This document shows, piece by piece, positions 15,391 to 23,819 of a DNA stretch of 45,019 nt. Under the pieces are notes generated by a model. The model was not told where the DNA came from. It saw nothing but the letters and a program-made list of their open reading frames with translations, and made no database searches. The translations under genes and the position numbers were made by a program. Position 1 is the first letter of the stretch. The number at the start of each line of letters is the position of its first letter. Origin of the DNA: Methylomarinum sp964442675. GTDB taxonomy: Bacteria > Pseudomonadota > Gammaproteobacteria > Methylococcales > Methylomonadaceae. The DNA is taken from contig CAYUAE010000001.1 of assembly GCA_964442675.1 (NCBI GenBank), positions 1 to 45,019 on the forward strand, given 5' to 3'.

Positions 15391-16491
15391 TTACAATTGC
15401 ATCGACATCACAATAAATTTATAAGCGGGATTGTCAATTTCTTCGATAAAGCAACAGCTGTTATTTGAAGCAATGATCAAAGACATCATTTCAGAATCCA
15501 GATTAGAAACCGCTTCCAGTAAATATTGAGAATTAAAGGACACCGACAAGGCAGGCCCAGGGTATTGCATCAGCAATTCCTCTTCTGCTTCGTCGTGCTC
15601 TGGATTGTGCGCTGTGATTTTCATCTGATTTTCACTGATATCCAGAGTGATACCTTTAAATTTTTCATTCGCCAACACAGCAACCCGGGTCAAGGCATCT
15701 TTTAATAATTGCGTTTGTATGATAACCGGCGAATTGAAGGCTTGATTGAAGACACGACTGAAATCCGGATACTTGGAATCGACCAGTTTGGCGAAAAACA
15801 CCATGTTCTGATAAACAACCTTAATATTATTAGCGGAAAAATGAACGTCCAGCGGTGAATCCGGATCACTGAGCAAGCGACTCAATTCAAGTACGCCTTT
15901 TCTCGGGATAATAATCCGCTCTTCATAGCCAGTTGCTGTTTCCAGAGTATCTTCAAAAAAAGACAAGCGGTGACCATCAGAACCCACCAGTTTGATTTTT
16001 GAATTACTGATATTGAGCAGTAAGCCGTTCAGATAATAACGCACATCTTGACTGGCCATACAAAAAGCTGTTTTAGCCAGTGCCTTTTTGAATTTTCCGG
16101 TGCTGATGGAAAACTGATGTGGATAGTCGCTTTCCACAAATTCCGGATAATTATCGGCCGGTATTGTGGATAAACTAAAACGACTACGACCGGAAGTCAG
16201 GCGTAATTTATCCTCTTTTAATTCAAATTTAATCTCGGCTTCAGATGGCAGTAAACGGCAAATATCCAAAAATTTTCGGGCCGGAACCGTAATATCACCC
16301 ACCGATTCAGGCTGTATCGCTAATTTAGCCACCATTTGTATTTCCAGGTCACTGCCGGTCAACGTCAACTGTTGATCATTTACTTGCATCAATACATTGG
16401 ATAAAACCGGCATGGTTTGGCGTTTTTCGATAACCCCGACGATTTGTTGAAGCGCTGGAAGCAATAGCTCTCTATTTATAATGAATTTCAT
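15391..16491 (-). CDS. dnaN: DNA polymerase III sliding clamp (beta)
   Basis: A 366-residue beta clamp with three repeated clamp domains: MKFIINRELLLPALQQIVGVIEKR start, PVLSNVLMQV, ITVPARKFLDICRLLP, GSDGHRLSF and the C-terminal end YKFIVMSMQL. It tethers DNA polymerase III to the template. It lies 182 bp downstream of dnaA; that gap carries two DnaA boxes. Confidence 0.98.
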   Translation of the reverse strand: MKFIINRELLLPALQQIVGVIEKRQTMPVLSNVLMQVNDQQLTLTGSDLEIQMVAKLAIQPESVGDITVPARKFLDICRLLPSEAEIKFELKEDKLRLTSGRSRFSLSTIPADNYPEFVESDYPHQFSISTGKFKKALAKTAFCMASQDVRYYLNGLLLNISNSKIKLVGSDGHRLSFFEDTLETATGYEERIIIPRKGVLELSRLLSDPDSPLDVHFSANNIKVVYQNMVFFAKLVDSKYPDFSRVFNQAFNSPVIIQTQLLKDALTRVAVLANEKFKGITLDISENQMKITAHNPEHDEAEEELLMQYPGPALSVSFNSQYLLEAVSNLDSEMMSLIIASNNSCCFIEEIDNPAYKFIVMSMQL

Positions 16492-16618
16492 ACTTTTATT
16501 CTATTATTACTATTAACAAGGTATAAATCTGTGCAAAACCGTTAAAAATCCTTAAAAAACAATTGACTGCCGAATGGGTGAAATGTGGCTAAAGCTGACT
16601 GTCGGCTGTCGATAAAGT

Positions 16619-16661
16619 TGTGGATAACTCGAAGGGGAATTTTATACCGAGCTTATCCACA
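16619..16661. promoter_or_regulatory. Two DnaA boxes between dnaA and dnaN
   Basis: TGTGGATAA (16619-16627) and TTATCCACA (16653-16661) are exact consensus DnaA boxes in opposite orientation, in the 182-bp gap before dnaN. They may be part of a split origin or control dnaN expression. Confidence 0.8.
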
Positions 16662-16673
16662 ATCTATACCGGC

Positions 16674-18008
16674 TTAATGTGACAACATTCTCAACAGGTT
16701 CTGGTAATCTTCAGCCACTTTAACATCGCTCTCGCGCAGTTTATTGATACGCTTGCATGCATTCATCACCGTGGTATGGTCGCGTCCGCCAAATGCATCA
16801 CCAATTTCAGGGAAACTGTGCGAAGTCAGTTCCCGGGCCAGTGTCATTGCAATTTGACGCGGGCGGGTAATCGATTGTTTTCTGGATTTTGAAGATAAGT
16901 TGATCACGCGAATCTTGAAATAATCAGCCACAGTTTTTTGAATGTTATCAATCGTGACCAATTTATCCTGTAAGGAAATTAAATCATGCAACGCTTCCTT
17001 GCTGAATTCGATGGTAATCTCGTCACCGGTAAAACGATGATTGGCGATGACCCGTCTTAATGCACCTTCAAGATCGCGGACATTGGATGGAATACGTTTA
17101 GCGATAAAGAAAGCGACATCCTGTGGTAGATCAATCCCCTGTTGCTGCGCTTTTTTAATCAAAATGGCCGTACGTGTTTCCAGATCCGGCGGCTCGATGG
17201 CAACCGGGAGCCCCCAGCCAAAACGCGATTTCAAGCGATCTTCCAAACCTTCAATTTCTTTTGGATAACTATCGCAAGTCAGAACGACCTGATGTTTCTT
17301 ATCTAACAGATTGTTGAAGGTATGAAAAAACTCTTCCTGGGAACGTTCTTTCCCGGCCAGAAATTGAATATCATCCATCAATAAAATATCGACATTGCGA
17401 TAGTAATCCTTAAATGTATTGATGGTGTTTTGCTGCAAGGCTTTCACCATATCCTGAACAAATCGTTCAGAATGTAGATACACCACATTGGCCGATGGAT
17501 TTTTTTCCAGAACAGCATTCCCGATGGCATGCATCAAATGCGTTTTCCCCAGGCCTGAACTGCCATAAATAAACAACGGATTATAGGCTTTGCCGATATT
17601 TTCGGAAACCTGCATGGATGCGGCTTTGGCCAACTGGTTCGATTTACCTTCAACAAAACTTTCAAATGTAAATGCACGGTTTATGTTGCTGGAAGCTTTT
17701 TTGACGGCGGATGGTGCAGAGCCGGTCGTTTTATTGGACGATAGTTTAGGTTGAATTTGAACAGCTGGTTTTTTACTGCCGATTTCAAACTCGATGATTA
17801 AAGAGCCATTAGAAAATTCATATACCGCATCTTCCAGTTTCGGTAAAAAATGTTGTTTGACATGCTCAATAATAAAACGATTCGGTGCGAGCAATTTTAA
17901 CGTATCGCCTTCTTCCACCGCTTGTAACGGTCTTAGCCAGGTACTGAAATCAGCACCTGGAATTTCATTTTCCAGTTTTTTTAAACAATTAGACCAGATA
18001 GAACTCAT
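16674..18008 (-). CDS. dnaA: Chromosomal replication initiator DnaA
   Basis: A 444-residue DnaA. Domain I (about 1-85, WSNCLKKLENEIPGADFSTWLRPLQ) precedes a short linker, then AAA+ domain III with FIYGSSGLGKTHLMHAIGN (Walker A), VDILLMDDIQFLAGKE (Walker B) and LKSRFGWGLP. Domain IV has RPRQIAMTLARELTSHSFPEIG and the DnaA-box-reading signature GGRDHTTVMNACKRI. All canonical residues are present. A terminator-like hairpin sits 18 bp upstream of its start codon, and a candidate origin beyond it. Confidence 0.98.
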   Translation of the reverse strand: MSSIWSNCLKKLENEIPGADFSTWLRPLQAVEEGDTLKLLAPNRFIIEHVKQHFLPKLEDAVYEFSNGSLIIEFEIGSKKPAVQIQPKLSSNKTTGSAPSAVKKASSNINRAFTFESFVEGKSNQLAKAASMQVSENIGKAYNPLFIYGSSGLGKTHLMHAIGNAVLEKNPSANVVYLHSERFVQDMVKALQQNTINTFKDYYRNVDILLMDDIQFLAGKERSQEEFFHTFNNLLDKKHQVVLTCDSYPKEIEGLEDRLKSRFGWGLPVAIEPPDLETRTAILIKKAQQQGIDLPQDVAFFIAKRIPSNVRDLEGALRRVIANHRFTGDEITIEFSKEALHDLISLQDKLVTIDNIQKTVADYFKIRVINLSSKSRKQSITRPRQIAMTLARELTSHSFPEIGDAFGGRDHTTVMNACKRINKLRESDVKVAEDYQNLLRMLSH

Positions 18009-18025
18009 TTTTAGCCATTAAGAAG

Positions 18026-18051
18026 AAATAAAAGGCCGATGAAAATCGGCC
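18026..18051 (-). terminator. Terminator-like hairpin just upstream of dnaA
   Basis: On the minus strand GGCCGAT (18051-18045), loop TTTC, ATCGGCC (18040-18034) is followed by TTTTATTT. The perfect 7-bp stem plus T-tract ends about 18 bp before the dnaA ATG, so a transcript from further upstream would meet it before reaching dnaA. Possible attenuator, or end of a separate leader RNA. Confidence 0.75.
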
Positions 18052-18658
18052 AAATTAGGGAAACAAATTAATCAGAATTTACCCAGCACTTCGTAATCCA
18101 ACATCTCATCCTGATTGCACTTTTTCATCCTTGCCATCAATAGCGATAGTGCTGGATAAATGACGAGGATGAAAAGGTTCAATAATTTTCTTAAGAAAGC
18201 CTTGTCCTTCAGGACGAGGTGCTTAGGTTACAGGAAAGGGTGATGTAACTGTTTACGATGCCACCATCGCAACTGCTTAATCATAACAAATAAATCTTTT
18301 AACTTATAGTTATTATTAGCCTTAAGCAAAGTTGTGGATAACCTGTTTTAGATAAATAAATTCAATTTGTTAGTTAACATTGGAAAATGTTTTCAAAAGC
18401 GCATGAAAGCTGTGGATAAGTTGATGATAAAAACGACGTACTCTTTCGTCAACATGTTGTCCACAATAAAATCCTAAATTTAACGCAACTTTAGTCGCAA
18501 TCCACTTAAGTATACAAAACTGTCAAATAAATCTCGCTATCAGACTGTTTATTGCATATTGATCAAGAGGTTAAGATTTTTTGAGGAAAGCCGAGTCAAA
18601 TTACACCGATACACGGTGGAACGCTGTGGGTAAATGGAGTGAAGGTTTAAAGACGAAG
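18052..18658. other. Candidate replication origin (oriC) upstream of dnaA
   Basis: About 600 bp without a convincing gene. DnaA boxes: TGTGGATAA at 18333-18341 and 18411-18419 (exact), TTGTCCACA at 18457-18465 and TGTGGGTAA at 18625-18633 (one mismatch each). AT-rich stretches, candidate unwinding elements, lie at 18285-18325 and 18340-18395. The dnaA-proximal half (18083-18090, CCAGCACT; 18148-18155, AGTGCTGG) can form a long-range stem and, read on the minus strand, carries three GGAT elements. No rpmH gene is present here. Only sequence features support the origin call. Confidence 0.6.
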
Positions 18659-18690
18659 ACTCTTCACACACAAAAGTATGTGTGAAGAGT
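18659..18690. terminator. Hairpin downstream of the metF-like gene
   Basis: ACTCTTCACACA (18659-18670) pairs perfectly with TGTGTGAAGAGT (18679-18690) around an 8-nt loop. On the minus strand it lies 25 bp after the metF-like stop and is followed by CTTCGTCTTT. Probable terminator separating that gene from the origin region. Confidence 0.7.
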
Positions 18691-18715
18691 TTAAGTGGAT
18701 TGACGCTAATCGGGA

Positions 18716-19456
18716 TTAGTCCAATACAATCTTTGAGAAGTATTTTTCGAGATCGATTCTGATTGGCATAAAATAGATATTGTTGCCGGTTTCTTTTGCC
18801 AATTGAATCGCTTGATTGGCGAATGTGATATTCCAGTCATAATCGGGGCGAAAACTTGCCGGGAACTGGACTTTGTTTTTGACTTCCCAATAATGTTTGG
18901 ATGATTCCGTTGTGATGGGACTCAAGCCAATAAAGGTTTCAAGCCCTTGCATTTGTTCCAGGTAAATTTCTACCATACGGATATCGTAGAAGGGTTGGGA
19001 AAAAAAGCCATCGGCACCGGCCTCGGTTTTACGCTGAATATATAAACATTCATCCTGCACCCCACTGCGATGTGGATCAAATCCAGCATAAACTTTTATA
19101 TTGGGAAAGCGTTGTTTTACCGCGCGAATCATATCCAACACGCTGGTATTAAAAAATACCCGGTTCAGGCCATCCGGTGGATCACCGGTTACCAGCAGAA
19201 CATGGCTCAATTCATGCTGTTCAATAATTTGGAAAATACGACCTTCTTTTAAATCAAAATCGATGGCACGAAAGTGAGGGACAAAATGATGTTGCTCAGG
19301 ATCAATAAACGCATTACATTCCCAACTGCGGATGTTGAAGCGCTGGATATCGGGGACATTGATGAATTGGAAACGCCCGGCTATTGATTGAGCAAATTGG
19401 TATTGCTGGTCAAAAGCCTGCCGGTTACGCGGTACGATTTCAAAAGAGACTTCCAT
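18716..19456 (-). CDS. Methylenetetrahydrofolate reductase-like (MetF-like) protein
   Basis: A 246-residue TIM-barrel protein related to MetF, which reduces 5,10-methylene- to 5-methyl-tetrahydrofolate using FAD. Supporting segments: MEVSFEIVPRN at the start, HVLLVTGDPPDG (about 85-97) and AGADGFFSQPFYDI (about 150), which correspond to conserved parts of the MTHFR barrel. It is about 45 residues shorter than E. coli MetF and divergent at both ends, so activity on folate is not assured. Unusual neighbour for the dnaA/oriC region. It is flanked by strong hairpins on both sides, indicating a single-gene unit. Confidence 0.75.
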   Translation of the reverse strand: MEVSFEIVPRNRQAFDQQYQFAQSIAGRFQFINVPDIQRFNIRSWECNAFIDPEQHHFVPHFRAIDFDLKEGRIFQIIEQHELSHVLLVTGDPPDGLNRVFFNTSVLDMIRAVKQRFPNIKVYAGFDPHRSGVQDECLYIQRKTEAGADGFFSQPFYDIRMVEIYLEQMQGLETFIGLSPITTESSKHYWEVKNKVQFPASFRPDYDWNITFANQAIQLAKETGNNIYFMPIRIDLEKYFSKIVLD

Positions 19457-19528
19457 AGCATAAGGTAATAATTTATGAAACCAACCATTTTAGCCTGATA
19501 CGCTCTACACATGAAATTTAGTCATTAG

Positions 19529-19568
19529 CGAAACCCATCATTCAGGCTGTTCATTTTGATGGGTTTCG
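19529..19568. terminator. 12-bp stem hairpin between small membrane gene and metF-like gene
   Basis: CGAAACCCATCA (19529-19540) is fully complementary to TGATGGGTTTCG (19557-19568) with a 16-nt loop. On the minus strand it lies downstream of the small gene ending at 19620. Terminator or regulatory RNA structure; no long T-tract. Confidence 0.6.
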
Positions 19569-19619
19569 GCTATCGCCTCTACCTATCCTACAGTCACTAT
19601 TGACTCAATAATCAAACAA

Positions 19620-19757
19620 TTATTTGCGCCAGTCTTTGATTTTAAATTGTTTCCAGCGCTGTTTGAATTTTTCCTTATCTGAAAAATAAAGCAAGATCAG
19701 AAAAATGAATGGCCAGATCAATAATAAAACCAGTTTACTCAAGGTTGCAAAGCTCAT
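19620..19757 (-). CDS. Small membrane protein (45 residues)
   Basis: A short minus-strand frame starting at ATG 19757 (MSFATLSKLVLLLIWPFIFL) and ending TAA at 19620. One hydrophobic helix (about 8-25) is followed by a strongly basic tail (DKEKFKQRWKQFKIKDWRK). This is a clear single-pass membrane peptide with a positive cytoplasmic tail. It lies 93 bp beyond the histidine kinase stop on the same strand, so it may belong to that transcript. Family not recognised. Confidence 0.6.
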   Translation of the reverse strand: MSFATLSKLVLLLIWPFIFLILLYFSDKEKFKQRWKQFKIKDWRK

Positions 19758-19850
19758 GTTTGAATCCTGTCTGTGAAACGTTCGGAGTAACCCAGCTTTA
19801 CCAATAAAAAATTATAAACAGTTTTGCAGAACGGCAATAGCAAGCTTAGG

Positions 19851-21290
19851 TCAAGATTTTTTTCTAAAAAAACGGGTACGTTTCTTTTTGATGTGTTTTG
19901 GATTATCAATCATTAATGGAAAAATAACCAGTGCTTTCAGCCCCCCCATTGCAGATTTTGAAAAATAAATTTCGGCTTCATGCAAGGCAACACTGCGTTG
20001 CACAATAGACAATCCTAAACCGCTGCCTTCAGCTTTGTTTGCAGTTTCCACACAGCGGTAAAAACGTTGTGTTAAACGTTCATAATTTTGATCATGAATG
20101 CCGGGGCCGTTGTCTTCAACGCTCAAGTGGAGCGTGTTTTTTTCTCGAATCGACTGGATTTTGATTTTACTGCCCTGTGGGCAATATTTAATCGCATTTT
20201 CAACCAGATTACGCACCAGGATACTGAATAAAGTTCCATTCCCGCGGATTTTTAATGTTTCGTGGGAAATAAACTCAATACTGATATTTTTTTGGTGAGC
20301 GACAGCTTCAAGTTCGCCAATGACCATGACAATTTCTACAGATGTATCGATGACCGAAAATTCTACTGTTTGATTTTGTGATTGTATGCGAGATAAGGTC
20401 AGTAATTGGTGAACCATTCGGGTCATGCGTATGACGGCTTGCTGAGCCTGGTCGAGAGCTTGTTGGCGAATGTCATGGTTATCCGTTTTAGCTGCAACCT
20501 GGACTTGTGTCATCAATCCGGCTAATGGTGTACGCAGTTCATGAGAGGCATCAGACGTAAAATTACGCTCATTTTCAAATGCTTGTTCCAATTGCTCAAA
20601 CAGTTGATTGAGCTGTTTTACAACCGGTTTGATTTCTTCAGGCAGAGATTGCTGTGGTAAAGGCTTCAGATTGTTGGCCTCACGTTGTGACAGCTGTTCG
20701 GTCAGATGGGTTAGAGGTTTTAAAATACGGCTGACAATAGCCCAGATTGTCATGCCCAAAAGTATCAGTCCAGGGATCAGCACAAAAGCCAGGTGTTGCG
20801 CAATTTCCTGAGTAATGTGTTTTCGGATGTCATCGCGTTGACCGACATGAATGACATATTCACCATTATTATTGGCGATGCTGAAAACATGCCATAAGTA
20901 GCCATCGATAATGGTTTCGCTAAAGCCGTTATAGTTTTTGGATAAGGAAAATTCAGGCGCACTTTCACTGCGTAAAATCAGACCGTCTTCTGAAGACCAG
21001 AGTTGGAACGACACTTTTCCAGCATAGCGATGCGCTAAGTTATGGTTGTGTAACAGGCTGGAGGCATGATCAGGATCCCAATGCTCAGATAAAGAGCCTT
21101 CATGCAGCATGCTTTCAACAAAAGCATGTAAAACGCCGGCAGAATAAGCCAGTTCGGCATCAAACAATTCCGCTGTTTCCTGCTGCATTTTGACATAGGT
21201 AAACCAGGTAGTGAGTCCCCAGATCACTGTGGTCGCCAACAGCAAAAAAAATAGCAGTTGTTTTTTTAAGGAGTGGGGAATTAAAGACAT
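19851..21290 (-). CDS. Sensor histidine kinase (QseC/PmrB type)
   Basis: A 479-residue inner-membrane kinase. TM1 (about 12-30), a periplasmic sensor of about 135 residues, TM2 (about 165-187), HAMP, then HisKA with the phospho-acceptor in SDASHELRTPLAGLM, and HATPase with NLVENAIKYCP (N box), VEDNGPGIHD (G1) and AEGSGLGLSIV (G2). The ligand is unknown. The gene starts 15 bp after the response regulator gene, so the two form one operon. The last 20 residues are very basic (KHIKKKRTRFFRKKS). Confidence 0.95.
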   Translation of the reverse strand: MSLIPHSLKKQLLFFLLLATTVIWGLTTWFTYVKMQQETAELFDAELAYSAGVLHAFVESMLHEGSLSEHWDPDHASSLLHNHNLAHRYAGKVSFQLWSSEDGLILRSESAPEFSLSKNYNGFSETIIDGYLWHVFSIANNNGEYVIHVGQRDDIRKHITQEIAQHLAFVLIPGLILLGMTIWAIVSRILKPLTHLTEQLSQREANNLKPLPQQSLPEEIKPVVKQLNQLFEQLEQAFENERNFTSDASHELRTPLAGLMTQVQVAAKTDNHDIRQQALDQAQQAVIRMTRMVHQLLTLSRIQSQNQTVEFSVIDTSVEIVMVIGELEAVAHQKNISIEFISHETLKIRGNGTLFSILVRNLVENAIKYCPQGSKIKIQSIREKNTLHLSVEDNGPGIHDQNYERLTQRFYRCVETANKAEGSGLGLSIVQRSVALHEAEIYFSKSAMGGLKALVIFPLMIDNPKHIKKKRTRFFRKKS

Positions 21291-21305
21291 GGCGGCGCTG
21301 ACCGC

Positions 21306-21971
21306 TTATTCCTCATCAATGATATAACCGACACCACGAATGGTTCGGATCAGTTTACTGTCGAGTTTTTTGCGTAAATGATGAATATGTACTTCAACCG
21401 TATTGCTTTCAACTTCTGAATCCCAGGCATATAAGGTTTCTTCAAGTCTGGCACGCGAGGCAACCTGGCCGATATGGGTCAGTAGAAATTTTAGAATTTC
21501 AAATTCTTTTTGTGATAAGTCAATTTTTGAATTATGAAAAAATACCGTATGGGAGGCTGGATCTAATTTAACATTTTTATGTTCAATTAACGGCTTTTTA
21601 GCATGCGTCAAGGTATGACGTCGGTAAAGCGCGCGCAGTCGGGCATAGATTTCATTTAAATCGAAGGGTTTGACGACATAATCATCCGCTCCACTGTCGA
21701 GTCCTAGCACCCTGTCACTGACGGTATCTCGTGCGGTCAGTAATAAAACGGGAGTACTGTCTTTGCGGTTACGCAATTGTTGCAAAATTTCAAGCCCGTT
21801 TTTTCTGGGTAAATTGATGTCGAGTACGATCAATTCGTATTGATTGGATTTCAGTGCCTCTTCGGCCATTAGACCATCGGTGACCCAATCAACGGCATAA
21901 CCATCCATTTCAAGTCCGGTTTTCAGGCCGTCGCCCAGAATCATGTCATCTTCAACTAAAAGTAAACGCAT
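21306..21971 (-). CDS. OmpR-family response regulator
   Basis: A 221-residue regulator with receiver domain (LLVEDDMILGDGL; phospho-acceptor Asp51 in VLDINLP; LLLTARD; Lys in VVKPFDL) and a C-terminal winged-helix DNA-binding domain (ending TRLEETLYAWD-like recognition segment, SNTVEVHIHHLRKKLD, IRTIRGVGYII). It is the partner of the downstream kinase. It resembles QseB/PmrA/TctD regulators; targets cannot be deduced. Confidence 0.96.
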   Translation of the reverse strand: MRLLLVEDDMILGDGLKTGLEMDGYAVDWVTDGLMAEEALKSNQYELIVLDINLPRKNGLEILQQLRNRKDSTPVLLLTARDTVSDRVLGLDSGADDYVVKPFDLNEIYARLRALYRRHTLTHAKKPLIEHKNVKLDPASHTVFFHNSKIDLSQKEFEILKFLLTHIGQVASRARLEETLYAWDSEVESNTVEVHIHHLRKKLDSKLIRTIRGVGYIIDEE

Positions 21972-22048
21972 CAGGATTTTATTAAGTTAGACCAGCTTAT
22001 CAGCATAAAACATAATTGTTAAACCAAACTTAACCTGTATTGGGTCAA

Positions 22049-22498
22049 TCAATCGGCTTTTTCCACAAGCAAAATCGTACCATCGACACCGATAACTTTA
22101 ACCCGGGTGTTTTTAGGATAATCCTGCTGACTGTATACCGTCCACAATGAATCCCCGATTTTAATTTTTCCCTGACCATTCACGACAGGCTCGATCAAGG
22201 TAAAAACTCGGCCAATATATTGAGCGCCGCGTTGATTGAGCAAAGGATGATCGGTTTCCTGATGGGCGTAATGTTTACCGTATTTTCGCCATAACAGAAT
22301 GGACATAAACGACATCAGGGAAAAAATAAATACCTGCATCTCCAGACTGGTGGCTGGGATCAGAAACAAAATAACGCCGGTAATGGCCGCTGCAACAGAC
22401 ATCCACAGAAAGAAAAAGCCGCTGGCGAGTAGTTCGATAGCCAAAAACAACACGGACAGCATCCACCAGTACCAGAAAATCATGACAAAATCGTTCAT
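22049..22498 (-). CDS. NfeD-like membrane protein (YbbK type)
   Basis: A 149-residue protein with two to three N-terminal membrane helices (about 8-75) and a C-terminal OB-fold (about 88-149; RGAQYIGRVFTL, NGQGKIKIGDSLW, VKVIGVDGTILLVEK). This is the short NfeD form that accompanies SPFH-domain proteins and acts in membrane microdomains. It overlaps the upstream qmcA by 4 bp, so the pair is co-translated. Confidence 0.92.
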   Translation of the reverse strand: MNDFVMIFWYWWMLSVLFLAIELLASGFFFLWMSVAAAITGVILFLIPATSLEMQVFIFSLMSFMSILLWRKYGKHYAHQETDHPLLNQRGAQYIGRVFTLIEPVVNGQGKIKIGDSLWTVYSQQDYPKNTRVKVIGVDGTILLVEKAD

Positions 22499-23418
22499 GA
22501 TGTTTTCTTACTCAGCGCTTCTTTGGTCAATTCGGTGATGCCGCCTAAAGCGCCGATTACGCTGGACGCTTCCAGCGGCATCAGAATCAATTTGCTGTTT
22601 TCAGAACCTGCAATATCTTTCAGTGAGTCGACATATTTTTGCGCGACAAAGTAATTGACCGCCTGTATATCGCCTTTTGCAATGGCTTCAGAGACCATTT
22701 CTGTCGCTTTCGCTTCAGCCTGTGCCAGTCTTTCGCGAGCCTCGGCATCACGGAATGCCGCTTCTTTACGCCCTTCCGCTTGTAAAATTGCCCCTTGTTT
22801 TTCGCCTTCCGCCTGAAGAATTTCGGCTTGCCGTAAACCTTCGGCTTCCAGAATTGACGCTCTTTTTTCACGTTCCGCCTTCATTTGTCGGGCCATGGCA
22901 TCCACCAGATCGCGCGGTGGTGCAATATCTTTGATTTCAACACGGGTAATTTTGACGCCCCAGGGTGAGGTAGCATTATCGACGACGCCGAGTAATTGAG
23001 CATTGATGGTATCTCGTTGCGACAATAATTCATCCAGAACCATTGACCCCATGACGGTTCGGATATTCGTCATCACCAGATTGATAATGGCCAGTTCCAG
23101 ATTATTGACTTCATAAGAAGCTTTGGCGGCATCCATAATTTGATAAAAAACGACACCATCGACTTTGACCATGGCGTTATCTTTGGTAATGACCTCTTGT
23201 GAGGGTACATCCATGACTTGTTCCATCATATTCAATTTTTTCCCGATACGATCAATAATCGGCACGATAATATTTAAGCCGGGTCGTAACGTGGTCGTAT
23301 AGCGACCGAAACGTTCCACCGTGTATTCCATCCCTTGTGGAACTGACTTGACACTCATGAAAACCAACAGAATGGCAAAGATAAACAATGCCGTTACAAA
23401 TACGCCAAAACCCGCCAT
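22495..23418 (-). CDS. qmcA: SPFH/stomatin-family protein (QmcA-like)
   Basis: A 307-residue membrane-anchored SPFH protein. One N-terminal helix (MAGFGVFVTALFIFAILLVF) is followed by an SPFH domain (VPQGMEYTVERFGRY, LRPGLNIIVP, MDVPSQEVITKDNAMVKVDG) and a long Ala/Glu coiled coil (about 185-250, AEGLRQAEILQAEGEKQ). Start chosen at ATG 23418 because AGGAGG lies 6 nt upstream; the frame runs 38 codons further but without a ribosome site. QmcA-like proteins form large assemblies with NfeD partners in membrane quality control. Confidence 0.95.
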   Translation of the reverse strand: MAGFGVFVTALFIFAILLVFMSVKSVPQGMEYTVERFGRYTTTLRPGLNIIVPIIDRIGKKLNMMEQVMDVPSQEVITKDNAMVKVDGVVFYQIMDAAKASYEVNNLELAIINLVMTNIRTVMGSMVLDELLSQRDTINAQLLGVVDNATSPWGVKITRVEIKDIAPPRDLVDAMARQMKAEREKRASILEAEGLRQAEILQAEGEKQGAILQAEGRKEAAFRDAEARERLAQAEAKATEMVSEAIAKGDIQAVNYFVAQKYVDSLKDIAGSENSKLILMPLEASSVIGALGGITELTKEALSKKTS

Positions 23419-23531
23419 GACAAACCTCCTGAACAGAAACTGATTGATAGGGCGATGAACAAAGTTGCAATGCCCTTGTGAAGTAATAATAATGGACAAT
23501 TTTATAAAATGTAAGGAACTGGTGAGATTCA

Positions 23532-23819
23532 ATGATTGTTTATGCGATAAATTTATTCATTCTGTCTGTTCTGATTTTCATCGTCGGTATGGTAAAGCCC
23601 GGCTGGATAATGTTCTGGATGGATAAACCCAGCCGTATGGGCGTGGCATGGCTGGCGGTATTACTGTTTATGGGGGCCGCCGTTTTATTTGGCGAAGGTA
23701 ATCGGCAAAAAAGACTTGCAGAAAACACGCAAACACAAATCAGCAGCGGCCAAAAATCGCAGGATGTGGCGGCGTTACCTCCACAGACAAGCGGGAAAAC
23801 TCAAGTGCAGGAGAAATGA
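23532..23819 (+). CDS. Small membrane protein, uncharacterised (95 residues)
   Basis: Two hydrophobic segments (about 2-23 and 38-55) with a conserved-looking KPGWIMFWMDKPSRMGV loop between them, then a polar Gln/Ser-rich tail. It is divergent from qmcA and its 3' end overlaps the end of the transglutaminase gene by 19 bp. The KP..FW....R pattern is seen in small bacterial membrane proteins of unknown role; I cannot name the family with confidence. Confidence 0.75.
   Translation: MIVYAINLFILSVLIFIVGMVKPGWIMFWMDKPSRMGVAWLAVLLFMGAAVLFGEGNRQKRLAENTQTQISSGQKSQDVAALPPQTSGKTQVQEK

Noticed and set aside
18121..18260. Possible CsrB-like RNA from several GGA motifs on both strands near dnaA
   Set aside because: The motifs are not in consistent hairpin loops and no promoter-terminator pair delimits an RNA on the plus strand; kept only as a remark on the dnaA leader.
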